Below are positions 38,206 to 47,816 of a stretch of DNA of 64,000 nucleotides, piece after piece. The translations under genes and the position numbers were made by a program. Under the pieces are notes generated by a model that saw only the letters and a program-made list of their open reading frames with translations, did no database searches and was not told the DNA's origin. Origin of the DNA: Pantoea sp. GD03673 (GTDB lineage Bacteria > Pseudomonadota > Gammaproteobacteria > Enterobacterales > Enterobacteriaceae). Position 1 is the stretch's first letter, and each line of letters opens with the position of its first letter. Location of the stretch: NCBI RefSeq assembly GCF_029844725.1, contig NZ_JAOCKJ010000004.1:248001-312000 (forward strand), written 5' to 3'.

Positions 38206-38757
38206 TTAGTGGCCGGGGAATTTGACCAGGCTGTAGCTTTCAACGCCCAGGGCAGTGAGGCGCGTTTCACCCGTCAGATCAAACAGGTTGATAATGAACG
38301 CTGCATCTTTGACTTCACCGCCTGCACGACGAATCAGTTTAACGGTCGCTTCAATTGTGCCACCGGTCGCCAGCAGATCGTCAACCACCAGCACCTGATC
38401 GCCTGGCTGGATGGCATCTTTGTGCAATTCCAGCTTATCGGTGCCGTATTCCAGCTCATAGGATTCGCTGTAAACCTCACGGGGCAGTTTGCCCGGCTTA
38501 CGCACCGGAACAAAACCGACACCGAGACCTAATGCCACGGGTGCCCCAAACAGAAAACCGCGCGCTTCCGTGCCCACCACTTTGGTGATGCCTTTATTAC
38601 GGTAACGCTCAACCAGCAGCGCAATCGACGCGGCGTAGGCTTTGGGATCTTCCAGCAGGCTGGTGACATCGCGGAACAGGATGCCTGGCTTAGGATAATC
38701 GGGGATACTTTTAATGCTGTTTTTAATGAATTCAAGCTGCTGCGCAGTGTCGGTCAT
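38206..38757 (-). CDS. apt: adenine phosphoribosyltransferase
   Basis: Apt salvages adenine with PRPP to give AMP. From ATG 38757 the protein is 183 residues, the same length as E. coli Apt. It has the start [20 protein letters not shown], the [15 protein letters not shown] block and the PRPP-binding loop [18 protein letters not shown] longer frame to 38799 is not conserved. It precedes dnaX on the same strand, separated by 157 nt in which dnaX presumably has its own promoter. Confidence 0.97.
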   Translation of the reverse strand: MTDTAQQLEFIKNSIKSIPDYPKPGILFRDVTSLLEDPKAYAASIALLVERYRNKGITKVVGTEARGFLFGAPVALGLGVGFVPVRKPGKLPREVYSESYELEYGTDKLELHKDAIQPGDQVLVVDDLLATGGTIEATVKLIRRAGGEVKDAAFIINLFDLTGETRLTALGVESYSLVKFPGH

Positions 38758-38901
38758 AATGATACGCCTGGTAAAAAATTCTGTTTCGCGCAGCTTCAAA
38801 AGCGCTAATACCTGGTAAAAGGCTCAGCGGAAGTCAATTCACAAAGGGAAGCCACGCACGAAGACGCCCAAATCTAAGCAAATGACCGGCTAAATGCAAC
38901 T

Positions 38902-39291
38902 TTATCGCGGCGGCGGCGGTGCGTCCGCTGTTTCTGCCACCACCGGAATACGCCACATAAACAGCAGCAACGCCGCCAGCATGATCAGCAGCATGATGCG
39001 AACCCAGAGCTGATGCACCAGAAAGAGTGAGAGGCTAAAGGTGGCGACGATCAGGCAGATAGCCCGCACTTTGGCACCTGGCGGCATCGCACGATGCTGT
39101 TGCCAGTGACGCAGATAGCGGCCAAAGGGAGATTTCCATAGCAGCCAGTGATGGAAACGCGGCGATGAACGGGCAAAACACCAGGCTGCCAGCAGCATGA
39201 ATGGCGTGGTGGGTAATAAAGGTAATACAATGCCCAGCGTCCCCAGCACAATCGCCAGCCAGCCGAGGGTTAATAACAGAATGCGTTGCAT
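38902..39291 (-). CDS. ybaN: DUF454 inner-membrane protein YbaN
   Basis: A 129-residue membrane protein of the DUF454 family. It has a pair of N-terminal hydrophobic segments (ILLLTLGWLAIVLGTLGIVL), the conserved LPLLPTTPFMLLAAWCFARSS motif, WKSPFGRYLRHW, and further helices after residue 80 (LIVATFSLSLFLVHQLWV). The cellular role is unknown. It is divergent from priC with only 57 nt between starts, so the promoters overlap; this arrangement is shared with E. coli. Confidence 0.93.
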   Translation of the reverse strand: MQRILLLTLGWLAIVLGTLGIVLPLLPTTPFMLLAAWCFARSSPRFHHWLLWKSPFGRYLRHWQQHRAMPPGAKVRAICLIVATFSLSLFLVHQLWVRIMLLIMLAALLLFMWRIPVVAETADAPPPPR

Positions 39292-39348
39292 GAATCTCGC
39301 TCAACTCTTTCCTCATCAGCGTACGTTAGCACAATTCAGGGCCAGGCG

Positions 39349-39879
39349 ATGAGCGCGATCGCTGTGCAACAGCGCCTGCAACAGCTCCTTATCGCCCTGC
39401 GTCAGGAGATTGCCCGCCATGCCGATGGTGCCTGCCGCCTGCCGCGTTTTGATGCCCAGCTATTCCTGACCAAAGGGACGCGACTGGCAGATTACCTGCA
39501 GGAAGTGGAACAGAACTTTGCCCGCTTGTGCGACAGCAGCCACGACCTGGCCCGCAGTGCCTGGCTGGCTGAACGCCTGGTCGATCAGATTGCCGCCCTG
39601 CAACGCGAGGCGAGTACCCAACAGTTACGCACCCGGCGCGAACAGCCCATAAAGCTCCCACGCACGACGCAATATCAGGAGTACCGCGAATTTGAACGGC
39701 GTTTGCTGGCGATGATCGATCAACGTGAGCAGCGACTGGCGCTGGCTGAAACGCTGGCCGTTCAGCATCAGCTAAAGCAGGATCTCGAAACGTTAGAGGG
39801 ACGACTGGCACGCTGCCGACAGGCGATCCGCTCGGTTGAGTGGGCCGCCTCATTGCGCGGCAACGAAGACGGCGAATAA
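39349..39879 (+). CDS. priC: primosomal replication protein PriC
   Basis: PriC binds SSB and forked DNA and loads DnaB to restart stalled forks without PriA. The 176-residue, mostly helical protein matches E. coli length (175). It begins AIAVQQRLQQLLIALRQEIA, with the basic helix-rich middle DLARSAWLAERLVDQIAALQ and the arginine-rich segment TRREQPIKLPRTTQYQEYRE. The start at 39349 was chosen from alignment; the frame to 39286 would overlap ybaN. It begins a run of small + strand genes through rsmS. Confidence 0.94.
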   Translation: MSAIAVQQRLQQLLIALRQEIARHADGACRLPRFDAQLFLTKGTRLADYLQEVEQNFARLCDSSHDLARSAWLAERLVDQIAALQREASTQQLRTRREQPIKLPRTTQYQEYREFERRLLAMIDQREQRLALAETLAVQHQLKQDLETLEGRLARCRQAIRSVEWAASLRGNEDGE

Positions 39880-39936
39880 AACGCAGCGTGACAAAAGCGC
39901 TTCTATACTGGGTGTAATTCTGCGCGGAGAAGAAAT

Positions 39937-40182
39937 ATGGGTTTACTGACGTGGCTGCTGTGCGGACTGCTGCTGGGATTGCTGAAGCGTCTGCTGCTGC
40001 CGGGACGTCCCGGCGGCCTGATGGCGACCCTGACGCTGTCGATGATCGGCGCACTGATTGGCGGCTACATCGCCACCTATTTTGAACTGGGCTCGCTGGC
40101 CACGTTCCATGCGGGTGCGCTCGGCATGGCGATTCTCGGCGCATTGCTGATGCTGCTGGTCGCGGCCCGACTACGTATTTAG
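39937..40182 (+). CDS. GlsB/YeaQ/YmgE-family small membrane protein
   Basis: An 81-residue protein made almost wholly of three hydrophobic segments: [38 protein letters not shown] and [20 protein letters not shown]. The glycine-rich second segment following a PGRPGG turn is the GlsB (transglycosylase-associated) family pattern. Family members are linked to envelope stress, but a biochemical role is not established. It sits between priC and rsmS with short gaps on the same strand, so it is probably cotranscribed. E. coli has no copy here. Confidence 0.8.
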   Translation: MGLLTWLLCGLLLGLLKRLLLPGRPGGLMATLTLSMIGALIGGYIATYFELGSLATFHAGALGMAILGALLMLLVAARLRI

Positions 40183-40190
40183 GAGAAGAG

Positions 40191-40343
40191 ATGTCACTGG
40201 AAAACGCCCCTGACGACGTCAAACTGGCAGTGGATCTGATTCAGCTTCTGGAAGAGCATCAGCTACCGGTAGACACGGTGCTTTCCGCTCTGGCCATGGT
40301 ACAGCGTGATTTCGAGAACAAGCGCGACAGTCAGCCTGCTTAG
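40191..40343 (+). CDS. rsmS: RsmS / YbaM (DUF2496)
   Basis: A 50-residue protein starting [20 protein letters not shown], almost the same as E. coli YbaM for the first half, then [20 protein letters not shown] and a short charged tail. In soft-rot Pectobacterium, RsmS is a regulator of secondary metabolites and virulence; its molecular action is unresolved. The ATG at 40191 follows AGGAGAAG and comes 8 nt after the GlsB-family stop. The stop overlaps the convergent acrR stop by 4 nt. Confidence 0.9.
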   Translation: MSLENAPDDVKLAVDLIQLLEEHQLPVDTVLSALAMVQRDFENKRDSQPA

Positions 40344-40978
40344 CGTTGAGCGGTCAGCGTCGGACTGAGACGCAGCATATCGATAAAGGCATTGACCAGC
40401 GTCGGCGCATCAGCAGCTAAATCAAAACTTTCGGGCGCAAACAGCCAGCTTTCCATCATGCCGTTGACGTAACCACGCAGGATAAGTGCTGCCTGACGCG
40501 TACTCAGACTGCCAGGAAGTTGTCCGGCTTCAATACACTGACGCAGGACATCTTCTATTTTGTTGTAGCATTCCAGTAACAGGCTCTGCTGAATATTCTT
40601 AAGTGCCGCCATTTCGCCCACAAATTTGCATTTGTGGAAAATGATCTCCATTAAAGCGCGGCGCTGCGGATCCTTTGCTGTTGCATCAAAGATATAGACC
40701 AGCATTGCGCGCAACACAGAGAGTGGATCACCAGGATATTTTGTCTGATACTCAAGTTCCACATCGTCCAGACCGGCATCACAACGAAGCCATATTTCAT
40801 GTAACACATCGGCTTTATTTTTGAAGTGCCAGTAGATAGCTCCACGCGTGACACTGGCTGCGGTTGCAATCTCTGCGAGAGAAGTGGCTGAGACGCCCTG
40901 CTGCGAAAACAGAACAATGGCGGCATCAAGAATTTGATGTCGCGTTTCAAGTGCTTGCGCTTTGGTTTTTCGTGCCAT
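40340..40978 (-). CDS. acrR: TetR-family repressor AcrR
   Basis: AcrR represses acrAB and releases DNA when it binds drugs in a large hydrophobic pocket. The 212-residue protein starts [20 protein letters not shown], with the TetR helix-turn-helix [20 protein letters not shown] and [12 protein letters not shown], then the ligand domain. It is divergent from acrA, and the shared intergenic region holds a 24-bp palindrome matching the AcrR operator. The 3' end overlaps rsmS by 4 nt. The frame is intact, so the pump should be under normal repression. Confidence 0.96.
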   Translation of the reverse strand: MARKTKAQALETRHQILDAAIVLFSQQGVSATSLAEIATAASVTRGAIYWHFKNKADVLHEIWLRCDAGLDDVELEYQTKYPGDPLSVLRAMLVYIFDATAKDPQRRALMEIIFHKCKFVGEMAALKNIQQSLLLECYNKIEDVLRQCIEAGQLPGSLSTRQAALILRGYVNGMMESWLFAPESFDLAADAPTLVNAFIDMLRLSPTLTAQR

Positions 40979-41007
40979 AGGGGGCTTTTTTTACAAACAG
41001 GTAAGTT

Positions 41008-41031
41008 TACATACATTTGTGAATGTATGTA
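41008..41031. promoter_or_regulatory. AcrR operator
   Basis: A 24-bp inverted repeat with half-sites TACATACATT and AATGTATGTA and a GTG-containing centre, as in the E. coli acrR-acrA operator. It starts 29 nt upstream of acrR and lies 90 nt before acrA. It should control both directions. Confidence 0.93.
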
Positions 41032-41120
41032 CCATAGCATGACCTGCGACTTGACACAGCAATGGGTTTTTCAGTTTGTGATCCATTGACCAATTGATAT
41101 CGGACACTAGAGGTTTATTT

Positions 41121-42314
41121 ATGAATAAAATCAGAGGATTATCGCCTCTGGCGGCCGTCCTGATGCTATCAGGCAGCTTTTTGTTAACAGGATGTGACAA
41201 CAATAAATCCGAACAAGCCGCCCAGCAACCGCCAGCAGTGGGTGTTGTGACACTCAAAACTGAACCCCTGAAAATTTCGACTGAATTACCTGGCCGCACC
41301 TCAGCCTATCGCGTGGCGGAAGTCCGTCCGCAGGTTTCCGGTATCATTCTGAAGCGTAATTTCGTTGAAGGCAGCGATGTCAAAGCAGGTCAGTCTCTTT
41401 ACCAGATCGATCCGGCGACTTATCAGGCCGCTTACGACAGCGCTAAAGGCGACTTAACGCAGGCTCAGGCCAATGCACGCATCGCTCAGCTGACCGTCAA
41501 ACGTTATAAACCGCTGCTCGGCACCAAATATATCAGTCAGCAGGATTACGACACCGCCGTTGCTACTGCCGCGCAAAATGATGCTGCCGTTCAGGTGGCA
41601 AAAGCCAACGTTGAAACAGCCCGTATTAACCTGGCTTACACCAAAGTAACCTCGCCTATCAGTGGCCGCATCGGCAAATCGTCAGTTACGGAAGGTGCGC
41701 TGGTACAAAGCGCACAAACTACTGCGCTGGCGACCGTGCAGCAGCTTGACCCAATGTATGTTGACGTTACCCAGTCGAGCGAAGATTTCATGCGCTTACG
41801 TTCAGAACTGGAGTCGGGTCAGCTGAAGCAGAACGATGGCAAAGCTAACGTGACCCTGCTGATGCAAAACGGCAGCAGCTATGCACAGACGGGTACGCTG
41901 GAGTTCTCTGACGTGACCGTTGATGAAACCACCGGCTCCATCACCCTGCGTGCCATTGTCCCGAACCCGAACCACACGCTGTTACCGGGCATGTTTGTGC
42001 GTGCGCGTCTGGATGAGGGGATTAACCCGAATGCGATGCTGGTGCCGCAACAGGCCGTTACCCGCACCCCAACGGGTCAGGCAACCGTGATGGTCGTGGG
42101 TGCGGATAACAAAGTCGAATCACGTCAGGTCACCACGTCTCAGGCGATTGGCGACAAGTGGTTAGTGACCGACGGCGTTAAAGCAGGCGAACGCGTGATC
42201 AGCACCGGTCTGCAGCGTGCCAAGCCAGGCGCACAGGTTACCCCACAAGAAGTCTCAGACGATGCGAAAGCGGCTCCCGATTCAAAGCCGCAGTCTGACA
42301 AGTCATCGTCATAA
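41121..42314 (+). CDS. acrA: RND efflux periplasmic adaptor AcrA
   Basis: AcrA is the lipoprotein adaptor linking AcrB to TolC in drug efflux. The 397-residue protein (E. coli length) has a lipobox LLTGCDNN near residue 24. It then has the membrane-proximal and barrel domains (VGVVTLKTEPLKISTELPGR), the lipoyl half-motif VAEVRPQVSGIILKRNFVEG, a helical hairpin and the second half INLAYTKVTSPISGRIGKSS. The start is set at 41121; the frame extends upstream but without a ribosome site. acrB begins 16 nt after its stop. Confidence 0.97.
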   Translation: MNKIRGLSPLAAVLMLSGSFLLTGCDNNKSEQAAQQPPAVGVVTLKTEPLKISTELPGRTSAYRVAEVRPQVSGIILKRNFVEGSDVKAGQSLYQIDPATYQAAYDSAKGDLTQAQANARIAQLTVKRYKPLLGTKYISQQDYDTAVATAAQNDAAVQVAKANVETARINLAYTKVTSPISGRIGKSSVTEGALVQSAQTTALATVQQLDPMYVDVTQSSEDFMRLRSELESGQLKQNDGKANVTLLMQNGSSYAQTGTLEFSDVTVDETTGSITLRAIVPNPNHTLLPGMFVRARLDEGINPNAMLVPQQAVTRTPTGQATVMVVGADNKVESRQVTTSQAIGDKWLVTDGVKAGERVISTGLQRAKPGAQVTPQEVSDDAKAAPDSKPQSDKSSS

Positions 42315-42330
42315 CAGGAGCCGTTGATTC

Positions 42331-45300
42331 ATGGCTAAGTTCTTTATCGATCGCCCCATCTTTGCGTGGGTGCTCGCCATCATCATCATGCTGGTCGGTG
42401 CGCTATCGATTCTCAAACTTCCGATTGAGCAATATCCCAATGTTGCGCCACCGGCGATTGAGATTCAGGCAACCTACCCTGGTGCGGATGCCAAAACGCT
42501 GCAGGACTCGGTGACGCAGGTCATTGAGCAAAACATGAACGGTATCGATGGACTGATGTATATGTCCTCGAGCAGCGATTCATCCGGTACGCTGACCCTG
42601 ACTATCTCCTTTGAGTCAGGCACAGATGCGGACATCGCGCAGGTTCAGGTGCAGAACAAACTGCAGCTGGCGACGCCGCTGCTGCCACAGGAAGTGCAGC
42701 AACAGGGGATTCAGGTTAAAAAGTCCTCCAGCAGCTTCCTGATGGTTGCGGGCTTTATCAGCGACGATGACAACATGACGCAGAATGACATTTCTGATTT
42801 CATTTCGTCGTCCATCAAAGATCCCATCAGCCGTACCAAAGGCGTGGGTGATACCCAGGTATTTGGTGCGCAGTACGCGATGCGTATCTGGATGGATCCG
42901 CACAAGCTGAACAACTACAACCTGACACCGGTTGATGTGATCAGCGCACTGAACACGCAGAATACCCAGGTCGCCGCCGGTCAGTTAGGGGGAACACCGC
43001 CGGTGCCGGGCCAGCAGCTCAACGCCTCAATCATTGCGCAAACCCGTCTGACCTCAACGGATGAGTTCGGCAAAATCCTGCTCAAAGTGAACGAAGATGG
43101 TTCTCAGGTTCGTCTGCGTGATGTGGCTAAAATCGAGCTCGGTGCAGAAAACTACGAAATCATCGCCCGGTATAATGGCAAGCCTGCGTCCGGTATCGGT
43201 ATCAAGCTGGCCACCGGTGCGAATGCGCTGGATACCGCCAATGCGGTGAAAGCGGAACTGGCTAAATTGCAGCCGACGTTCCCGGCCGGGTTGAAGGTGG
43301 TCTATCCGTATGACACCACGCCGTTCGTTAAGATCTCGATTTTCGAAGTGGTGAAAACGCTGATCGAAGCGATTGTGCTGGTGTTCCTGGTCATGTACCT
43401 GTTCCTGCAGAACTTCCGCGCCACGCTGATCCCTACCATCGCTGTACCCGTGGTGTTGCTGGGGACGTTTGCCGTCATCAGCGCGTTTGGTTATTCGATC
43501 AATACCCTGACGATGTTCGGGATGGTGCTGGCCATCGGCTTGCTGGTGGATGATGCCATCGTGGTGGTCGAGAACGTTGAGCGTGTTATGGCGGAAGAAG
43601 GATTACCGCCGAAAGAAGCCACCAAACGTTCGATGGAGCAGATCCAGGGCGCACTGGTCGGTATCGCGCTGGTACTCGCCGCCGTATTCATTCCGATGGC
43701 GTTCTTTGGTGGTTCAACCGGCGTTATTTACCGTCAGTTCTCCATTACTATCGTTTCAGCGATGGCGCTGTCGGTGCTGGTCGCCTTTATTCTGACACCG
43801 GCACTCTGTGCCACCATGCTGAAGCCGATCAAAAAAGGCGAACACGGCAAAACCACCGGTTTCTTCGGCTGGTTCAACCGTATGTTCGACAAAAGCACGC
43901 ATCACTATGTCGACAGCGTCGGTCACATGATTCGCAGTACGGGTCGCTATATGGTGATCTACCTGGTAATCGTGGTCGGTATGGCGTTTCTGTTTATGCG
44001 ACTGCCCTCTTCATTCTTACCGGAAGAGGATCAGGGTCTGCTGCTCGCTCAGGCACAGCTGCCAGCGGGTGCTACCCAGGAACGTACGCAGAAAGTGCTG
44101 GATCAGGTCACGGACTACTTCCTGACGCAGGAAAAAGATACGGTTAAGTCGGTGTTTACCGTTAACGGCTTCGGCTTTGCCGGTCGTGGACAGAACACCG
44201 GTATCGCCTTTGTCAGTCTTAAGCCGTGGGATGAACGTGCCGGTAGCGACATGAAAGTACCGGCGATTGCTGGCCGTGCCATGCAGGCACTGGGCGCAAT
44301 CAAAGATGCGATGGTCATCCCCTTCAACCTGCCAGCGATTATCGAACTGGGTAACGCGACCGGCTTCGACTTTGAGCTGATCGATCAGAATAACCTCGGC
44401 CACGATAAGCTGACGGAAGCCCGTAATCAGCTGTTCGGTATGATTGCGCAGCATCCTGATACGCTGGTGGGTGTTCGCCCTAACGGGATGGAAGATACAC
44501 CGCAGTACAAACTGACCATCGATCAGGAAAAGGCGCAGGCACTGGGCGTCTCACTGAGTGATATCAATACCACGCTGGCGGCCTCCTGGGGCGGCTCCTA
44601 CGTCAACGACTTTATCGACCGCGGTCGTGTGAAGAAAGTTTACGTCATGGGTAAAGCGGATTCCCGTATGTTGCCGGACGACATTGGTAAGTGGTACGTG
44701 CGTAACAGCAGTGGAACCATGGTGCCCTTCTCTGCCTTCTCGTCAGCGAAGTGGCAGTACGGTTCACCGCGTCTTGAGCGTTACAACGGTCTGCCTGCGA
44801 TGGAAATTCTGGGACAGGCCGCACCTGGCAAAAGCTCCGGTGCAGCAATGGACCTGATGGAAGAGCTGGCGGCGAAGCTGCCTGCAGGTATCGGCTATGA
44901 CTGGACCGGTATGTCCTATCAGGAACGTCTGTCAGGCAACCAGGCACCTGCGCTCTACGCCATTTCGCTGATTGTGGTCTTCCTGTGTCTTGCCGCACTC
45001 TACGAGAGCTGGTCGATTCCTTTCTCGGTCATGCTGGTTGTTCCTCTCGGGGTTATTGGTGCGCTGATCTTTACCACGCTGCGTGGCCTGAGTAATGACG
45101 TCTACTTCGTCGTGGGGTTACTGACAACCATCGGCCTCTCGACCAAGAACGCCATTCTTATCGTCGAATTTGCCAAAGATTTGATGGATAAAGAAGGTAA
45201 AGGACTGATTGAAGCAGCGCTGGAAGCCTGTCGTATGCGTCTGCGTCCTATCCTGATGACGTCGCTGGCGTTTATTCTCGGGGTACTGCCGCTGGCGATC

Positions 45301-45486
45301 AGTACGGGTGCTGGCTCCGGTTCGCAAAACGCCGTAGGTACTGGCGTTATCGGGGGCATGGTGACCGCGACCATACTGGCTATCTTCTTCGTTCCTGTGT
45401 TCTTTGTGGTGGTACGCCGCCGCTTTGGCAAGAAAAAAGAAGAATCAGCACGACATCATCCGGTTGAGTCTGACCAGACTCACTAA
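42331..45486 (+). CDS. acrB: RND multidrug efflux pump AcrB
   Basis: AcrB is the trimeric proton-driven pump of the AcrAB-TolC system. The 1051-residue product begins [20 protein letters not shown]. It has the proton-relay aspartates in [18 protein letters not shown] (helix 4), the helix-10 lysine in [19 protein letters not shown], and [20 protein letters not shown]. Twelve membrane helices and two large periplasmic loops fit the HAE1 family. The gene follows acrA directly, as one operon under AcrR, and ends at a strong terminator. Confidence 0.98.
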   Translation: MAKFFIDRPIFAWVLAIIIMLVGALSILKLPIEQYPNVAPPAIEIQATYPGADAKTLQDSVTQVIEQNMNGIDGLMYMSSSSDSSGTLTLTISFESGTDADIAQVQVQNKLQLATPLLPQEVQQQGIQVKKSSSSFLMVAGFISDDDNMTQNDISDFISSSIKDPISRTKGVGDTQVFGAQYAMRIWMDPHKLNNYNLTPVDVISALNTQNTQVAAGQLGGTPPVPGQQLNASIIAQTRLTSTDEFGKILLKVNEDGSQVRLRDVAKIELGAENYEIIARYNGKPASGIGIKLATGANALDTANAVKAELAKLQPTFPAGLKVVYPYDTTPFVKISIFEVVKTLIEAIVLVFLVMYLFLQNFRATLIPTIAVPVVLLGTFAVISAFGYSINTLTMFGMVLAIGLLVDDAIVVVENVERVMAEEGLPPKEATKRSMEQIQGALVGIALVLAAVFIPMAFFGGSTGVIYRQFSITIVSAMALSVLVAFILTPALCATMLKPIKKGEHGKTTGFFGWFNRMFDKSTHHYVDSVGHMIRSTGRYMVIYLVIVVGMAFLFMRLPSSFLPEEDQGLLLAQAQLPAGATQERTQKVLDQVTDYFLTQEKDTVKSVFTVNGFGFAGRGQNTGIAFVSLKPWDERAGSDMKVPAIAGRAMQALGAIKDAMVIPFNLPAIIELGNATGFDFELIDQNNLGHDKLTEARNQLFGMIAQHPDTLVGVRPNGMEDTPQYKLTIDQEKAQALGVSLSDINTTLAASWGGSYVNDFIDRGRVKKVYVMGKADSRMLPDDIGKWYVRNSSGTMVPFSAFSSAKWQYGSPRLERYNGLPAMEILGQAAPGKSSGAAMDLMEELAAKLPAGIGYDWTGMSYQERLSGNQAPALYAISLIVVFLCLAALYESWSIPFSVMLVVPLGVIGALIFTTLRGLSNDVYFVVGLLTTIGLSTKNAILIVEFAKDLMDKEGKGLIEAALEACRMRLRPILMTSLAFILGVLPLAISTGAGSGSQNAVGTGVIGGMVTATILAIFFVPVFFVVVRRRFGKKKEESARHHPVESDQTH

Positions 45487-45501
45487 GCTGTAAATGACCT
45501 G

Positions 45502-45524
45502 AGGCCGCGCAAGCGGCCTTTTTT
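45502..45524 (+). terminator. acrAB terminator
   Basis: AGGCCGC (45502-45508), loop GCAA and GCGGCCT (45513-45519), followed by T residues to 45524. It lies 15 nt past the acrB stop. Confidence 0.92.
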
Positions 45525-45594
45525 ATGCCTGCAAGTCTGTTTCGCCCCCCTCCTGATTCACCGACAGTTGCAATCCAGCCCGGTGCAGCGCATA

Positions 45595-45617
45595 ATATTG
45601 TTATATTATAACATTAC
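45595..45617 (+). promoter_or_regulatory. Zur box upstream of rpmE2
   Basis: A dyad centred on GTTATATTATAAC (45600-45612) inside an AT-rich 23-bp frame fits the Zur consensus with GTTATA-N-TATAAC halves. It is 13 nt from the rpmE2 ATG, consistent with repression by zinc-loaded Zur. E. coli ykgM is a known Zur target. Confidence 0.85.
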
Positions 45618-45630
45618 ATAGGCGAGTAAT

Positions 45631-45885
45631 ATGAAACCGAATATTCATCCTCACTATCGTCACGTGGTCTTCCATGACACTTCTGCTGATGTCTATTTCA
45701 AGATCGGTTCGACCATCAAAACCGATCGCACCGTAGAGTTTGAAGGTGAAACGCTGCCCTACGTCACGCTGGATGTGTCGTCGGCCTCACACGTTTTCTA
45801 TACCGGTAAACAGAAAGATTTTGCCAAAGAGGGCAGCACCGCACGCTTTAATCAGCGTTTCGGACGCTTTCTTGGCCGTAAATAA
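45631..45885 (+). CDS. rpmE2: type B 50S ribosomal protein L31 (zinc-free)
   Basis: The zinc-independent paralogue of L31, made when zinc is scarce so that zinc can be released from the normal protein. The 84 residues include [40 protein letters not shown] and [16 protein letters not shown]; the CxxC pairs of the zinc-binding form are absent. It is preceded by a Zur box and followed 11 nt later by rpmJ2, so the two form a Zur-regulated operon, equivalent to ykgMO of E. coli. Confidence 0.96.
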   Translation: MKPNIHPHYRHVVFHDTSADVYFKIGSTIKTDRTVEFEGETLPYVTLDVSSASHVFYTGKQKDFAKEGSTARFNQRFGRFLGRK

Positions 45886-45896
45886 GGAAAAGGTTC

Positions 45897-46037
45897 ATGC
45901 AGGTATTAAGTTCGCTGCGTTCAGCAAAAAATCGCCATCGTGATTGCAGGGTGGTGCGCCGCAAGGGACGGATTTACGTGATCTGTAAAACGAATCCCCG
46001 TTTTAAAGCCGTACAGGGAAGAAAGAAAAAACGTTAG
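45897..46037 (+). CDS. rpmJ2: type B 50S ribosomal protein L36 (zinc-free)
   Basis: A 46-residue L36 paralogue equal in length to E. coli YkgO. It starts [20 protein letters not shown] and continues [20 protein letters not shown] to a lysine/arginine-rich end. The Cys3-His zinc ribbon of ordinary L36 is missing, since only two scattered cysteines remain. AAGGAAAAGG lies before the ATG. Coexpression with rpmE2 under Zur is expected; a strong terminator follows. Confidence 0.95.
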   Translation: MQVLSSLRSAKNRHRDCRVVRRKGRIYVICKTNPRFKAVQGRKKKR

Positions 46038-46054
46038 TGTGTGTTGCGATGACT

Positions 46055-46080
46055 GGCCGGGCTTGCCCGGCCTTTTTTTT
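46055..46080 (+). terminator. terminator after rpmJ2
   Basis: GGCCGGG (46055-46061), loop CTTG and CCCGGCC (46066-46072), followed by eight T. It separates rpmE2-rpmJ2 from the convergent metal-transporter genes. Confidence 0.93.
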
Positions 46081-46082
46081 GC

Positions 46083-46961
46083 TTAGTGCATGCTCTTTAG
46101 CATCGCATTCACGTTATGTTTAAAGGCCGCCTGATAAGTGGCTGCCGGGCCAGAAGCGGTGGATAACGCTTCCGGATAAAGTTCGCCACCCGGCTCGGCA
46201 CCGGTGGCGCTGGCAATCTGTTTTACCAGGCGCGGGTCAGTCTGGTTCTCGATAAAATAGCGATTGATATGCTGCTGCTTCAGCTGGGTAATTAAGCTGC
46301 CCACGTCACTGGCACTCGCTTCCGCTTCAGTAGAGAACCCTACCGGCGCAAGAAACGTCACGCCATATCGCTGTCCGAAGTAACCAAACGCATCATGACT
46401 GGTGAGGACCTTCCGTTTATCGACCGGCACGGCGTCAAAGGCTGTTTTTGCCCAGCGATCCAGCGCCTGCAGTTGCTGAATGTAACTCTGCCCGCGCTGA
46501 CGAATGGCCGCAGCGTCTTCAGGATCGGCGTTGACCAGCGCATTCATCACGTTGGTGGCATAGATAACGCCGTTCTGCATGCTGTTCCAGGCGTGGGGAT
46601 CGGTAACGGTTTTGCCCTCCTCCTCCATGCTGCGCGTGGTGACCCCCGTTGAGGCAACAATGGGCTGGCCGCGATACCCGGAGGCGCTGACCAGCCGATC
46701 CATCCACCCTTCCAGTCCCAGCCCACTGACAAACACCAGATCGGCCTTCGCCAGGGCCTGGCTGTCCTGTGGCGTCGGTTCAAACGTATGAGGATCGCCA
46801 TTCGGCCCCACCAGACTTTTCACGTTGACATGATCGCCGCCGACCTGTTTAACAATGTCTGCCAGCACGGTAAAGCTGGCCACCACATCCACCGTTTTTG
46901 CCATCGCGAATGGCGTGGCAAACAGCGCAGCGAGCGCCAGGCTAACCGGTAATTTCTTCAT
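46083..46961 (-). CDS. zinc/manganese-type ABC transporter substrate-binding protein
   Basis: A cluster-9 (A-I) metal-binding periplasmic protein of 292 residues with signal peptide LALAALFATPFAMA. Likely metal ligands are the histidines in GPNGDPHTFEPTPQD and VTDPHAWNSMQ and a glutamate in GFSTEAEASASD; the last ligand position, often Asp in YxDxLS, reads YPEALS. There is no histidine-rich loop, unlike ZnuA. The ligand set resembles AztC and Mn-binding members, but Zur-box context argues for zinc. It is the last gene of the transporter operon, 15 nt after the permease, with AAGGGG before its ATG. Confidence 0.9.
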   Translation of the reverse strand: MKKLPVSLALAALFATPFAMAKTVDVVASFTVLADIVKQVGGDHVNVKSLVGPNGDPHTFEPTPQDSQALAKADLVFVSGLGLEGWMDRLVSASGYRGQPIVASTGVTTRSMEEEGKTVTDPHAWNSMQNGVIYATNVMNALVNADPEDAAAIRQRGQSYIQQLQALDRWAKTAFDAVPVDKRKVLTSHDAFGYFGQRYGVTFLAPVGFSTEAEASASDVGSLITQLKQQHINRYFIENQTDPRLVKQIASATGAEPGGELYPEALSTASGPAATYQAAFKHNVNAMLKSMH

Positions 46962-46976
46962 AGATACCCCTTAAGA

Positions 46977-47816
46977 TTAATGGCGGCGCAAAATTCCGCC
47001 GCATGGCCCTGCAAGAATGGAAAGAAAAAACAGCATGGCGGCGCTCAGCACCACGGCGGGACCGGCTGGCAATGAAAAGTGCCAGGAGAGCATCAGGCCA
47101 GCCAGCGCTGACACCATTGCCATGAACATGGCGATAACCAGCATCGCGGCAAGATGGCGGCTCCAGAAACGGGCACTGGCCGCGGGCAGCATCATTAAAC
47201 CCACCGACATTAGCGTGCCCAGCACCTGAAAGCCCGCAACCAGATTCAGCACCACCAGCATTAAAAACAGGCCATGCACCAGCGGCGCGCTCCATTTCCC
47301 CTGCGCCCGCAGGAAGTCACTGTCAAACGCGTCGATGACCAGCGGACGAAAGATGATCGCCAGCAGAATCAGCGTAAAGGCCGCGATGCCGCCTACCAGC
47401 AGCAGCGCGGCGTTATCCACCGCCAGCAGAGAACCAAACAGCACGTGCAGCAGATCGACGCTTGAGCCACGTAATGAAACCAGCGTGACGCCCAGCGCCA
47501 GGGAGCCAAGGTAGAATCCGGCAAAACTGGCATCCTCTTTCAGGGGCGTATAGCGACTGACCGCCCCGGAGAGCAGCGCCACGGCCAGACCAGCGATCAG
47601 GCCGCCAATGCCCATCGCGACCAGTGAGAGCCCGGAGATCAGATAGCCAATGGCGGCACCGGGCAGCACCGCGTGTGATAAGGCATCACCAATCAGGCTC
47701 ATCCGGCGCAGCGAGAGAAACACGCCGAGCGGCGTGGTACTGACCGCCAGTGCAAAGCAGGCCACCAGCGCGCGCCGCATAAATCCAAACTCAATAAAAG
47801 GCTGTATCAGGGTCAC
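46977..47816 (-). CDS. metal ABC transporter permease (ZnuB-like)
   Basis: A 279-residue ABC-3-type permease with about eight membrane helices. The N-terminal EFGFMRRALVACFALAVSTT and the coupling region LRRMSLIGDALSHAVLPGAA are typical of ZnuB/MntB, as is LRGSSVDLLHVLFGSLLAVD. The start is a GTG at 47816 which overlaps the ATPase TGA (GTGA), implying coupling; a TTG at 47825 is an alternative. It sits between ATPase and binding-protein genes on the same strand. Confidence 0.9.
   Translation of the reverse strand: MTLIQPFIEFGFMRRALVACFALAVSTTPLGVFLSLRRMSLIGDALSHAVLPGAAIGYLISGLSLVAMGIGGLIAGLAVALLSGAVSRYTPLKEDASFAGFYLGSLALGVTLVSLRGSSVDLLHVLFGSLLAVDNAALLLVGGIAAFTLILLAIIFRPLVIDAFDSDFLRAQGKWSAPLVHGLFLMLVVLNLVAGFQVLGTLMSVGLMMLPAASARFWSRHLAAMLVIAMFMAMVSALAGLMLSWHFSLPAGPAVVLSAAMLFFLSILAGPCGGILRRH

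Noticed and set aside
39389..40222. 277-codon reverse ORF covering priC and the GlsB-family gene
   Set aside because: It overlaps two supported genes, has no recognisable domain and reads as Ser/Arg/Pro-rich shadow.
41051..41076. TTGACA at 41051 as the acrAB -35 element
   Set aside because: No acceptable -10 element was found at a 16-18 bp spacing, so no promoter was called.
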